Shown here piece by piece: positions 49,036-57,161 of a stretch of DNA of 64,000 nucleotides. The notes under the pieces were generated by a model. It was not told where the DNA came from, did not search any database, and saw only the letters and a list, made by a program, of their open reading frames with translations. Where the stretch lies: positions 868,001 to 932,000 of the forward strand of contig NZ_OZ061315.1 in the NCBI RefSeq assembly GCF_964063325.1. Direction: 5' to 3'. The position numbers were made by a program, and so were the translations under genes. Position 1 is the first letter of the stretch; every line of letters starts with the position of its first letter. Origin of the DNA: Hafnia alvei. Its GTDB lineage: Bacteria > Pseudomonadota > Gammaproteobacteria > Enterobacterales > Enterobacteriaceae.

Positions 49036-49752
49036 TTAGGTAATTCCCAAGCGCTCTTTTAAGTTTTTCAGATAGCGGCGGCTCACTGGAATTCTTTTTC
49101 CCGTGTGAGTTATCACTTCGGCTGAGCCATTATCCAAAAGCTGAATTTCGCTGAGGCGATCCGCGTTCACCATATATTGACGATGGCAGCGAACAAAGGG
49201 GGTTTTTTCTTCCAGCGTTTTGAGCGTTAGCTGCGTATATCCGCTTTGGTGGATCCCGACGACGTGGATACCACTAAGCTCGGATGACAGGTACTCGACT
49301 TCATCTAGCTTAAGCAAAAAAATACGATTTAAACCATGGCAAGGAATGTGCTTAAGCTGAGGTTCGCTAAAAGGCTGTAAATTTTGTTTTACATTGATGC
49401 CTTTTTGCAAGCGTTCTAATGTCTTGCTTAAACGTCTGCTATCAATCGGCTTAAGCAGATAATCGAAGGCGTGTTTTTCAAATGCCTGAATAGCATATTC
49501 ATCAAATGCGGTGACAAAAACGATGTACGGCATGGTGTCGGGATCGAGCATAGAGACCAATTCTAGGCCGCTAATTCGTGGCATCTGAATATCAAGAAAG
49601 ATCACATCCGGCTGTAATTTATGAATAGTCGGGATAGCCTCCAACGCGTTGTTACACTGGGCTATTACCTCAATACTGGCGTGTTTGGTTAATAGCTCAT
49701 TAAGTTCGTCGCGCGCGGGTTGTTCGTCGTCAACAATGATGACTTTAAGCAT
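49036..49752 (-). CDS. btsR: LytTR-family response regulator, BtsR (YehT)-like
   Basis: The 238 residues comprise a receiver domain (about 1-115) with phosphorylatable Asp54 in VIFLDIQMPRISGLE, and a LytTR DNA-binding domain (about 135-236) with CHRQYMVN and RIPVSRRYLKNLKERLG. It matches E. coli BtsR, which works with the pyruvate sensor BtsS to induce the pyruvate transporter BtsT. No histidine kinase gene is next to it here, so either the partner is elsewhere or this is a paralogue. A GGAGGACAC site precedes the ATG. Confidence 0.87.
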   Translation of the reverse strand: MLKVIIVDDEQPARDELNELLTKHASIEVIAQCNNALEAIPTIHKLQPDVIFLDIQMPRISGLELVSMLDPDTMPYIVFVTAFDEYAIQAFEKHAFDYLLKPIDSRRLSKTLERLQKGINVKQNLQPFSEPQLKHIPCHGLNRIFLLKLDEVEYLSSELSGIHVVGIHQSGYTQLTLKTLEEKTPFVRCHRQYMVNADRLSEIQLLDNGSAEVITHTGKRIPVSRRYLKNLKERLGIT

Positions 49753-49854
49753 GTGTCCTCCATGATGTAATCAGTATTTTATCATGCTTAAACCCTCGGC
49801 CTGCAGGGCAATAGCAAAACTGGGCGTTGCCTCAAATTTTGTTGAGAAGTGTAG

Positions 49855-49906
49855 TGTAAAGTTTACGGTAATTATTTCTTTACACTAATGGGTTGAAAAC
49901 TTTACA
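49855..49906 (+). promoter_or_regulatory. TyrR boxes upstream of aroF
   Basis: The TyrR consensus is TGTAAA-N6-TTTACA. Two boxes with perfect right halves are at 49867-49884 (GGTAAT-TATTTC-TTTACA) and 49889-49906 (TGGGTT-GAAAAC-TTTACA). A perfect TGTAAA half lies at 49855-49860. This array matches tyrosine-dependent repression of aroF-tyrA in E. coli. Confidence 0.75.
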
Positions 49907-50000
49907 TGGCATGATATGGTGGTTCTCAGACGCACTCACGCAAGCAGCAAAGATTCAAATCATCACGAGCGTCATCACTCAATAAAGGGCAGGTACTATC

Positions 50001-51083
50001 ATGATTATGCAAAAAGACGCATTAAATAACGTGCACATTAGCGACGAACAAATACTGATCACGCCAGAAGAATTAAAAAATCGCTTTCCACTGAGCTCGC
50101 AGCTGCAAGAACAGATTGCGGCTTCTCGTCAGGACATTGCGAATATTTTGGAAGGTAAAGATCATCGTCTGTTGGTTGTCTGTGGCCCTTGTTCTATTCA
50201 TGATACTGATGCTGCTCTTGATTATGCCCGTCGTTTGCAGTCCATCTCAGCTGAGTTGCGTGACCAGCTGTACATCGTGATGCGCGTGTACTTTGAAAAA
50301 CCAAGAACGACTGTGGGTTGGAAAGGCTTGATTAACGATCCTCACATGGACGGCTCGTTTGACGTTGAAGCTGGTTTTATCAAAGCACGCGAACTGCTCT
50401 TGAACTTGGTTGAAATGGGGCTGCCATTGGCAACTGAAGCATTAGACCCTAACTCACCACAGTTTTTAGGCGATCTTTTTAGCTGGTCGGCGATTGGTGC
50501 TCGCACCACGGAATCACAAACACACCGCGAAATGGCCTCTGGGTTGTCGATGCCGGTTGGCTTTAAAAATGGTACCGACGGTAGTTTGGGAACGGCGATC
50601 AATGCGATGAAAGCGGCTTCTATGGCGCACCGCTTTGTGGGGATCAACCAATCAGGGCAGGTTTGTTTACTGCAAACTCAAGGTAACCCTCATGGGCACG
50701 TCATTTTGCGCGGTGGCAAAACGCCAAACTACTCTGCGGAGCATGTGGCTGAGTGTGAAATCCAAATGCAAAAAGCTGGATTACGCCCTGCGCTGATGAT
50801 CGACTGTAGCCATGGCAATTCAAATAAAGACTTCCGCCGCCAATCGGCGGTCGCTGAGTCAGTAGTTGAGCAAATTAGTGCCGGAAATCAGTCTATTATT
50901 GGTGTTATGCTAGAAAGTAACATCTTTGAAGGTAACCAAAGCTCAGAGCAGCCGCGCAGTGAAATGAAATACGGTGTTTCGGTAACAGATGCCTGCATTG
51001 ATTGGGGAACAACGGATACGCTTCTGCGTGATATGCATCAAAAACTAGGCGCAACGCTACGCAGCCGTAGCGCAGGAGAATAA
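50001..51083 (+). CDS. aroF: 3-deoxy-7-phosphoheptulonate synthase, tyrosine-sensitive (AroF)
   Basis: AroF condenses phosphoenolpyruvate and erythrose 4-phosphate to DAHP, the entry step of the shikimate pathway. The protein has LLVVCGPCSIHD with the metal Cys, YFEKPRTTVGWKG and DCSHGNSNKD. The start MQKDALNNVHISDEQ is characteristic of the Tyr-inhibited isoenzyme and holds its Asn8. The ATG at 50001 is better spaced from AGGT than the ATG two codons in, at which E. coli numbering begins. tyrA follows after five bases, as in E. coli. Confidence 0.97.
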   Translation: MIMQKDALNNVHISDEQILITPEELKNRFPLSSQLQEQIAASRQDIANILEGKDHRLLVVCGPCSIHDTDAALDYARRLQSISAELRDQLYIVMRVYFEKPRTTVGWKGLINDPHMDGSFDVEAGFIKARELLLNLVEMGLPLATEALDPNSPQFLGDLFSWSAIGARTTESQTHREMASGLSMPVGFKNGTDGSLGTAINAMKAASMAHRFVGINQSGQVCLLQTQGNPHGHVILRGGKTPNYSAEHVAECEIQMQKAGLRPALMIDCSHGNSNKDFRRQSAVAESVVEQISAGNQSIIGVMLESNIFEGNQSSEQPRSEMKYGVSVTDACIDWGTTDTLLRDMHQKLGATLRSRSAGE

Positions 51084-51088
51084 GCATC

Positions 51089-52210
51089 ATGGTGGCGGAA
51101 CTAACCGCATTGCGGGATCAAATTGATGAAGTTGATAAGGCACTGCTGGATTTATTAGCACGCCGTCTGCAACTGGTAGCCGAAGTGGGAGAAGTGAAAA
51201 GCCGCTATGGTTTACCGATTTACGTTCCTGAACGTGAAGCATCAATGCTGGCATCCCGCCGTAAAGAAGCTGAGCTGTTAGGTGTGCCACCCGACCTGAT
51301 TGAAGATGTTTTGCGGCGCGTGATGCGTGAGTCTTACTCCAGTGAAAACGACAAAGGTTTTAAAAGCTTAAAGCCGGATTTACGTCCCGTCGTGATTGTT
51401 GGGGGCCGAGGCCAGATGGGGCGTCTCTTCGAGAAAATGTTGCACCTCTCCGGCTATGAAGTGCGTATTCTTGAACAAGATGATTGGCCGAAAGCTGAAG
51501 CGCTATGCGCAGATGCGGGCATGGTTATCGTAAGTGTACCAATTCATCTCACTGAGCAGGCGATTGGGCGCTTACCAAAGCTACCTGATGATTGTTTATT
51601 GGTGGATTTTGCATCGGTTAAAAATAAACCGTTGCAGGCTATGCTTGCCGCTCACTGTGGCCCCGTATTAGGGCTGCACCCGATGTTTGGGCCTGACGTT
51701 GGCAGTTTGGCAAAGCAGGTGGTGGTTTATTGTGATGGGCGCCAGCCGGAAGCTTACCAATGGCTGTTAGAACAGCTACAAGTTTGGGGGGCGAGACTCC
51801 ATCGCATCAGCGCCGTTGAGCACGATCAGAATATGGCGTTTATCCAGGCACTACGCCACTTTGCGACTTTTGCTTATGGCTTACATTTGGCAGAAGAGAA
51901 TGTTCAGCTTGAACAACTGCTGGCGCTTTCGTCTCCGATTTATCGCTTAGAGTTGGTGATGGTGGGGCGACTGTTTGCTCAGGATCCGCAACTGTATGCG
52001 GATATCATCATGTCATCAGAGAATAATTTGGCGCTGATTAAACGTTACTACCAGCGATTTGGTGAGGCTATCGCCCTGCTGGAGAGCCATGATAAAGCGG
52101 CGTTTATTGATAGCTTCAAAAAAGTGGAACACTGGTTTGGCGATCACGCCCAGCATTTCCAAGCGGAAAGCCGAGCTCTGTTACGTCAGGCAAATGATAG
52201 CCGGAAATAG
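51089..52210 (+). CDS. tyrA: bifunctional chorismate mutase / prephenate dehydrogenase TyrA
   Basis: TyrA rearranges chorismate to prephenate and oxidises it to 4-hydroxyphenylpyruvate for tyrosine synthesis. The 373 residues equal the E. coli length. The chorismate mutase helices cover about 1-90 (ALLDLLARRLQLVAEVGEVK). The NAD-binding fold begins at VVIVGGRGQMG (about 101-111), and the catalytic His is in LGLHPMFGPD. Co-repression with aroF by TyrR is expected. Confidence 0.97.
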   Translation: MVAELTALRDQIDEVDKALLDLLARRLQLVAEVGEVKSRYGLPIYVPEREASMLASRRKEAELLGVPPDLIEDVLRRVMRESYSSENDKGFKSLKPDLRPVVIVGGRGQMGRLFEKMLHLSGYEVRILEQDDWPKAEALCADAGMVIVSVPIHLTEQAIGRLPKLPDDCLLVDFASVKNKPLQAMLAAHCGPVLGLHPMFGPDVGSLAKQVVVYCDGRQPEAYQWLLEQLQVWGARLHRISAVEHDQNMAFIQALRHFATFAYGLHLAEENVQLEQLLALSSPIYRLELVMVGRLFAQDPQLYADIIMSSENNLALIKRYYQRFGEAIALLESHDKAAFIDSFKKVEHWFGDHAQHFQAESRALLRQANDSRK

Positions 52211-52231
52211 CTAAGCGATAATTTAGATATC

Positions 52232-52255
52232 AAAAGCCTGCTTATGCAGGCTTTT
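52232..52255. terminator. bidirectional terminator between tyrA and pheA
   Basis: AAAAGCCTGC-TTAT-GCAGGCTTTT is a perfect 10-bp stem between convergent tyrA and pheA, with A and T runs on its two sides. Confidence 0.9.
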
Positions 52256-52271
52256 GCGTTTTTCATAGGAA

Positions 52272-53423
52272 TCAAACGGGAACGATATTTTCGCTTGGGT
52301 AGCACCCGAGTGTTTTCAGCGAACGAGTGATTGCTTGCAAATCTTTCAATGCCGCTTTCATTGCCGCATCATTGATATTGGCCTGTACATCCAGATAGAA
52401 CATCTCTTCCCAAGGGTTACCGTTGATAGGGCGAGACTCCAATTTTGTGATAACAATATTGTGCTCACGAAATACTAATAGGGCCTCTACCAACGCACCT
52501 GATTGCTGCCCCGTTGCCATAATCAGCGTGGTTTTTGCTGGCACCTGAGAGGTGACATCAATGGCCTTACGCGCGAGAACGATAAAACGCGTGATATTTT
52601 GTTGCTGGTTTGCCAGATTTTGTTCCAATGGCTGTAGGCCATAAAGCGAGCCACCGGCCTCACTGCCAAGTGCGGCCGCATGCGGTGAGTTGAGCGCTGC
52701 GACTTTCTCCATCGCAGCGGCGGTGCTTTCACAGTATTCAATTTTCCACTCAGGGTAGGCATTAAGGAACTGGCTGCATTGCTGGAATGGCTGTGGGTGG
52801 CTGTATACCGTTTTGATGTCGCTGAGGCGTGTCTCGCCGGTGACTAACACGCAGTGGTCGATAGGAATGGTGAGCTCGCCAACAATCGACAGGCTGGTGT
52901 GTTGCAGCAGATCATAAACGTCGTTGATTGAGCCTGAGCTGGTATTTTCAATCGGCAATACGGCAAAGTCGGCTTGACCAGTTTCAACATGATTGAAGAT
53001 ATCCTGAAAACGATGGCATCCACATTCAATCAGCTGTTCGAAATGACGTGCGGCATATTGGCGAGCTGCAAGGTGGGAGTAAGACCCCTTAGGCCCGAGG
53101 AAAGCAATGCGAGCAGACTTTTGTGTGGTGTGATTGTATTGATGCTGAAGCAGTGCCTGTTGGGTTAAGACGGAGTCTTCGATGATGAGCTGAAATAAAC
53201 GAGTGATGTAGTGACCATCAAGATTAAGCGCTTTTCCTTGTTCGGTCAGAGAGTTCAAAAGCTCTCGCTCGCGCTCTTTATCTCGAATCGGACGGTGACT
53301 TTTTTGTTTAGCTCGAGCAACGGCCTCAGCAAGCTCTCTGCGTTCACTCAATAGCGCCAGTAATTTGCTATCGACAGCGCTGATCTGCTCACGTAATGCC
53401 AGTAATGGGTTATCTGTTGTCAT
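52272..53423 (-). CDS. pheA: bifunctional chorismate mutase / prephenate dehydratase PheA
   Basis: PheA makes prephenate and then phenylpyruvate for phenylalanine synthesis. The 383-residue protein (386 in E. coli) has a chorismate mutase domain (about 1-90), a dehydratase domain with ENTSSGSINDVYDLL (about 160-174), and a C-terminal ACT domain whose KLESRPINGNPWEEMFY motif binds phenylalanine for feedback control. Expression is governed by the pheL attenuator upstream. Confidence 0.97.
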   Translation of the reverse strand: MTTDNPLLALREQISAVDSKLLALLSERRELAEAVARAKQKSHRPIRDKERERELLNSLTEQGKALNLDGHYITRLFQLIIEDSVLTQQALLQHQYNHTTQKSARIAFLGPKGSYSHLAARQYAARHFEQLIECGCHRFQDIFNHVETGQADFAVLPIENTSSGSINDVYDLLQHTSLSIVGELTIPIDHCVLVTGETRLSDIKTVYSHPQPFQQCSQFLNAYPEWKIEYCESTAAAMEKVAALNSPHAAALGSEAGGSLYGLQPLEQNLANQQQNITRFIVLARKAIDVTSQVPAKTTLIMATGQQSGALVEALLVFREHNIVITKLESRPINGNPWEEMFYLDVQANINDAAMKAALKDLQAITRSLKTLGCYPSENIVPV

Positions 53424-53474
53424 ATCGAGCCTTTCTTATAGTGTATTGAAGTTGAGTTTGTAAGCGTGGAAATG

Positions 53475-53504
53475 AAAAAAGCCCCCCGATTGGGAGGCTT
53501 TTTT
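53475..53504 (-). terminator. pheA attenuator terminator
   Basis: On the minus strand GCCTCCC and GGGGGGC form a GC-rich stem (one G-U) with A and T runs on each side, 45 bases after the pheL stop. The upstream segment at 53541-53555 carries the competing CCTCCCAATCAGGGG sequence needed for an antiterminator. Confidence 0.88.
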
Positions 53505-53548
53505 GTTTTTCTTCGCATGCTTTCTTTATACGGAAAAACGCCTCCCAA

Positions 53549-53596
53549 TCAGGGGAAGGTAAAAAAGAATGCGAAGAGAAACATAGATTGAGTCAT
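53549..53596 (-). CDS. pheL: phenylalanine operon leader peptide PheL
   Basis: The 15-residue peptide MTQSMFLFAFFFTFP contains six Phe and shares its AFFFTFP end and its exact length with E. coli PheL. Ribosome stalling at the Phe codons when charged tRNA-Phe is scarce should prevent the downstream terminator. A perfect TTGACA (minus strand, 53669-53674) is a plausible -35 for the promoter, with a weak -10. Confidence 0.93.
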   Translation of the reverse strand: MTQSMFLFAFFFTFP

Positions 53597-53673
53597 GTAA
53601 AACGCCTGTCGTAGTGGTTAGCGATGAGAGTAAAACCAGAACTTAACTTACCTGTGTTACTTTTGGCCTGTCA

Positions 53674-53700
53674 ACAAAAAACGCGCCTCCTGGCGCGTTT
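53674..53700 (-). terminator. raiA terminator
   Basis: AAACGCGCC-AGGA-GGCGCGTTT followed by a T run on the minus strand lies 26 bases after the raiA stop. Confidence 0.88.
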
Positions 53701-53726
53701 AGTCGATGAGTAACTGGGGGATGGAT

Positions 53727-54080
53727 TTATTCTACGTCTTCCTCTGCTAAGTCGGCCTCTTCTAGGTTAGCGTCTTTGACACTGGTACTTGCGCGACGCG
53801 CTTCACCTTTGTGTTGTACTTTATTGAGCTGACGTTCGAGTTTAGCAATCAGTTCGTTGATGGCGGCATACATGTCTTCATGTTTTGCGCTGGCAATCAA
53901 CTGTCCGTTAGGCGTATTAATCGTGGCATCGGCAACATACAATTTTGGTTCTTTAGACAAAATGATATGCGGATTAATCAGATGCGTTTGCCATTTTTCC
54001 AGTTTACTTAGACGGTCCTCGACATGTTGACGAATGGCAGTGGTGATTTCCATTTGCTTACTGGTGATACTAATTGTCAT
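53727..54080 (-). CDS. raiA: ribosome-associated inhibitor RaiA (YfiA)
   Basis: RaiA binds the 30S subunit in stationary phase and cold shock, blocking tRNA sites and opposing 100S dimer formation. The ATG at 54080 with a GAGAGG site gives 117 residues (113 in E. coli). The SITSKQMEITTAIRQHVEDR start and KHEDMYAAINELIAKLERQL helix are conserved, and an acidic tail follows. The frame is open 26 codons upstream without family support. The 325-bp gap to bamD holds the bamD terminator and the raiA promoter, not otherwise assigned. Confidence 0.96.
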   Translation of the reverse strand: MTISITSKQMEITTAIRQHVEDRLSKLEKWQTHLINPHIILSKEPKLYVADATINTPNGQLIASAKHEDMYAAINELIAKLERQLNKVQHKGEARRASTSVKDANLEEADLAEEDVE

Positions 54081-54354
54081 ATACATACCTCTCAGTCTTT
54101 TCCGTCTTGGTAATTTTAGAATAACGCCGTTTTCAATAAAGTGTGAGACTAAAATCACGAATTTTTGTCACTTTTTGCAAAGATAAGTCGATTTGTGATT
54201 TTTAATAAGACATGGCGATTTAGGGCTTGAGTCAGACAGGAAGAACAAGCATAGTGGGGAAATCGGGACAGAAAAAACGGCTAAGCTCCGGCTTTGCTAC
54301 GGCCTAAAAATAACATTATTGCGCTCTGTTTTTCTCAACCCTGTATATCAGATA

Positions 54355-54383
54355 CAAAAAAGGCAGCCACTGGCTGCCTTTTT
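54355..54383 (-). terminator. bamD terminator
   Basis: AAAAAGGCAGCC-ACT-GGCTGCCTTTTT is a strong stem with A and T runs, 23 bases beyond the bamD stop on the minus strand. Confidence 0.88.
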
Positions 54384-54405
54384 GCTGTTCAAATATGATG
54401 AGCTG

Positions 54406-55143
54406 TTACGCTTTTGCCGAGTTATCAGCAATAATTTTGGCGACTTTGTTAGCCTGTGCGGTCAGGTTCATCTGTTTGTACGCATTTTCCATCAACGGTA
54501 ATGCATCACGCGTTGCCTGAGTATCAGGATAGTTACGCAGCATCGTCTCTACACGGTTAACAACAGCGACGTAAGCACCGCGTTTGGTGTAGTATTGTGC
54601 AACGGACAGCTCATATTTTGCCAAACGGTCTTTCAGATAGACAAGGCGTTTGGTGGCATCTGCGCTGTACTGACTATTTGGATAGCGCTGTACCAGCTGG
54701 CTAAAATCACGGAATGCCTGACGGGCATGCTCCGGATCGCGGTCAGAACGGTCAACACCGAAGAATCCCTGAAGTGCACTGTCATCCAAAGCCATATCAG
54801 TTAGGCCGCGCATGTACAGGACATAATCAATATTAGGATGTGTTGGATTCAAACGCATGAAGCGGTCGATAGACGCCTGAGCCATTGGCAAATCAGCTGA
54901 TTTGTAATAGGCGTAGATCAGATCCAACTGAACCTGCTGAGAATAAGGCCCGAACGGATAGCGGTTGTCTAACGCTTCCAGTTGCGTAATAGCGGCTTTA
55001 AAGTTACCGTCCTGCAACTTTTGCTGAGCGGTAGCATAAATTTCTGAAGGCGGATTATCAGGTACCGCATCTTTGGAACTGGAGCAACCTGCCAGCGCCA
55101 GGCTCAACGTGGCGGCAGCCACCAGATATTTCATACGCGTCAT
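54406..55143 (-). CDS. bamD: outer-membrane assembly lipoprotein BamD
   Basis: BamD is an essential lipoprotein of the BAM complex, which inserts beta-barrel proteins such as the autotransporter in this window. The 245 residues equal the E. coli length. The signal has lipobox LAGC near residue 19, and five tetratricopeptide-like repeats follow (GNFKAAITQLEALDNRYPFG, then YAYYKSADLPMAQASIDRFM). It diverges from rluD, as in E. coli. Confidence 0.97.
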   Translation of the reverse strand: MTRMKYLVAAATLSLALAGCSSSKDAVPDNPPSEIYATAQQKLQDGNFKAAITQLEALDNRYPFGPYSQQVQLDLIYAYYKSADLPMAQASIDRFMRLNPTHPNIDYVLYMRGLTDMALDDSALQGFFGVDRSDRDPEHARQAFRDFSQLVQRYPNSQYSADATKRLVYLKDRLAKYELSVAQYYTKRGAYVAVVNRVETMLRNYPDTQATRDALPLMENAYKQMNLTAQANKVAKIIADNSAKA

Positions 55144-55274
55144 GACGTTTTGATTACCCTTTTTGTGTTGTTCCGGGAGACTCTCCGTTAAGCTCCCGAC
55201 AAAGACCAGCTACAATAGCACATTATTTTAAACGGCAACGCCGAGAAAACCCAACGTTAACGAAAGAAACCCAT

Positions 55275-56255
55275 ATGGCACAACAAGTAGAACTAACCGC
55301 AACGGTGACGGAATCACAGCTTGGTCATCGTTTAGATCAGGCTTTGGCCGAATTGTTCCCTGATTATTCACGATCTCGTATAAAAGAGTGGATCCTTGAC
55401 GATCGCGTCAAGGTTAACGGGAAAATTATCAACAAGCCAAAAGAAAAAGTGCTCGGTGGCGAAGAAATTGCCATTGATGCGCTAATTGAGGAAGAAGCTC
55501 GCTGGGAACCGCAGAATATTCCATTAGATATCGTTTATGAAGATAGCGATATTTTGGTGATCAATAAACCGCGTGACTTAGTCGTTCATCCAGGAGCCGG
55601 TAATCCTGATGGCACGATCCTGAATGCTTTACTGTATTACTGTCCTGAAATTGTGGACGTGCCGCGTGCGGGTATTGTTCATCGTTTGGATAAAGATACT
55701 ACGGGTCTGATGGTGGTGGCTAAAACCGTTCCTGCCCAGACACGCTTGGTTGAAGCGCTACAGGCGCGCGAAATTACGCGTGAATATGAAGCGGTAGCCA
55801 TTGGTACCATGACGGCGGGCGGAACGGTGGAAGAGCCTATTTCACGCCATCCAACCAAACGTACTCACATGGCTGTTCACCCAATGGGGAAACCTGCGGT
55901 GACGCATTACCGTATTATGGAGCATTTCCGTGCTCATACACGTTTGCGTTTGCGTTTGGAAACTGGCCGTACTCACCAGATCCGTGTGCATATGTCGCAT
56001 ATTAGCCATCCGCTGGTAGGCGATCCGTTATACGGTGGCCGTCCTCGTCCACCAAAAGGTGCATCGGAAGAGTTTATTACCATTTTGCGTGGCTTTGATC
56101 GTCAGGCGCTGCATGCAACGATGCTGCGTTTATACCACCCAATCAGCGGTATTCAGATGGAATGGCATGCGCCATTGCCTCAGGATATGGTCGATTTGAT
56201 TTCAGCATTGCAGGCCGATACTGAAGAGTTCAAAGACGAAATGGATTGGCTATGA
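55275..56255 (+). CDS. rluD: 23S rRNA pseudouridine synthase RluD
   Basis: RluD makes pseudouridines 1911, 1915 and 1917 in helix 69 of 23S rRNA, which aids subunit assembly and termination. The 326 residues equal the E. coli length. An S4-like RNA-binding domain (about 18-80) precedes the catalytic domain with Asp139 in HRLDKDTTGLMV and the RTHQIRVH motif. The stop overlaps the pgeF start (ATGA). Confidence 0.97.
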   Translation: MAQQVELTATVTESQLGHRLDQALAELFPDYSRSRIKEWILDDRVKVNGKIINKPKEKVLGGEEIAIDALIEEEARWEPQNIPLDIVYEDSDILVINKPRDLVVHPGAGNPDGTILNALLYYCPEIVDVPRAGIVHRLDKDTTGLMVVAKTVPAQTRLVEALQAREITREYEAVAIGTMTAGGTVEEPISRHPTKRTHMAVHPMGKPAVTHYRIMEHFRAHTRLRLRLETGRTHQIRVHMSHISHPLVGDPLYGGRPRPPKGASEEFITILRGFDRQALHATMLRLYHPISGIQMEWHAPLPQDMVDLISALQADTEEFKDEMDWL

Positions 56256-56986
56256 ATGTGTTGATCACACCTTTGTGGCCAGCACCAAACAACGTTGTTG
56301 CTTTTAACACCACCCGAAAGGGTGGGGTTAGCGTTCATCCCTACGATGCTTTAAATCTAGGGACGCACGTTGGTGATGATGGCGCAGTGGTGGCAGAGAA
56401 CCGCCGCCGGTTGAAAAATATTGCCGCTGCACCAACGGAACCATTCTGGTTAGAGCAAGTGCATGGCACTCGTGTTTTGCATTTAGATGAGAATAGCGAT
56501 CGCGCTGATAATCAGGCCGACGCTTCCTATACTAATATCGCTGGGCAGGTTTGTGCGGTGATGACCGCTGACTGCTTGCCTGTTCTCTTTTGCAATCGCC
56601 AGGGAACTGAAGTTGCCGCTGCACATGCTGGCTGGCGCGGTTTATGTGACGGTCTATTGGAACAAACGTTGGCATGCTTTGATTCGTCTCCAGAAGATAT
56701 TCTTGCTTGGTTCGGCCCTGCGATTGGCCCGACTGCTTTTGAAGTCGGGGGCGAGGTCCGCGAAAAGTTCATTGAGCAAGATGCCAATGCAGAACGGGCT
56801 TTTGCTGAGTATGGCGACAAATATTTAGCTGATATTTATCAGTTGGCTCGTTTACGTTTATGTCGTGCTGGTGTTCAGACGATATCAGGTGGCGATCTCT
56901 GCACCGTAAGCGATAAATCGCGTTTCTTCTCTTATCGTCGAGAACCCGTTACCGGGCGAATGGCGGCGCTGATTTGGTTTCGATAG
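56252..56986 (+). CDS. pgeF: peptidoglycan editing factor PgeF (YfiH, DUF152)
   Basis: PgeF is a multicopper-oxidase-like protein that removes wrongly placed serine from peptidoglycan precursors. The ATG at 56252 overlaps the rluD stop and gives 244 residues (243 in E. coli). Metal-site motifs are LEQVHGTRV, MTADCLPVLF and AAHAGWRGL. Translational coupling with rluD is expected. Confidence 0.94.
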   Translation: MNVLITPLWPAPNNVVAFNTTRKGGVSVHPYDALNLGTHVGDDGAVVAENRRRLKNIAAAPTEPFWLEQVHGTRVLHLDENSDRADNQADASYTNIAGQVCAVMTADCLPVLFCNRQGTEVAAAHAGWRGLCDGLLEQTLACFDSSPEDILAWFGPAIGPTAFEVGGEVREKFIEQDANAERAFAEYGDKYLADIYQLARLRLCRAGVQTISGGDLCTVSDKSRFFSYRREPVTGRMAALIWFR

Positions 56987-57094
56987 CCTTATTTTTTAAG
57001 GCTTTTGTTATTCACATATCCTCATTTCCACAAACTGTACTTAATGTTTGCCACTTGACTCATAACAAAAAGTAGTCATTTTCGTGCTAATTGA

Positions 57095-57123
57095 CCTTGA
57101 AAAGTGTTGAGTAGACCTTACAT
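57095..57123 (+). promoter_or_regulatory. sigma-32-type promoter of clpB
   Basis: CCTTGAAA (57095-57102) and CCTTACAT (57116-57123), 13 bases apart, resemble the heat-shock consensus CTTGAA and CCCCATNT. The clpB start is 39 bases further on. Heat induction is expected, as in E. coli. Confidence 0.65.
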
Positions 57124-57161
57124 ATTCTTCAGTAGAAACTTTGATACATCTTGGAGGAATT

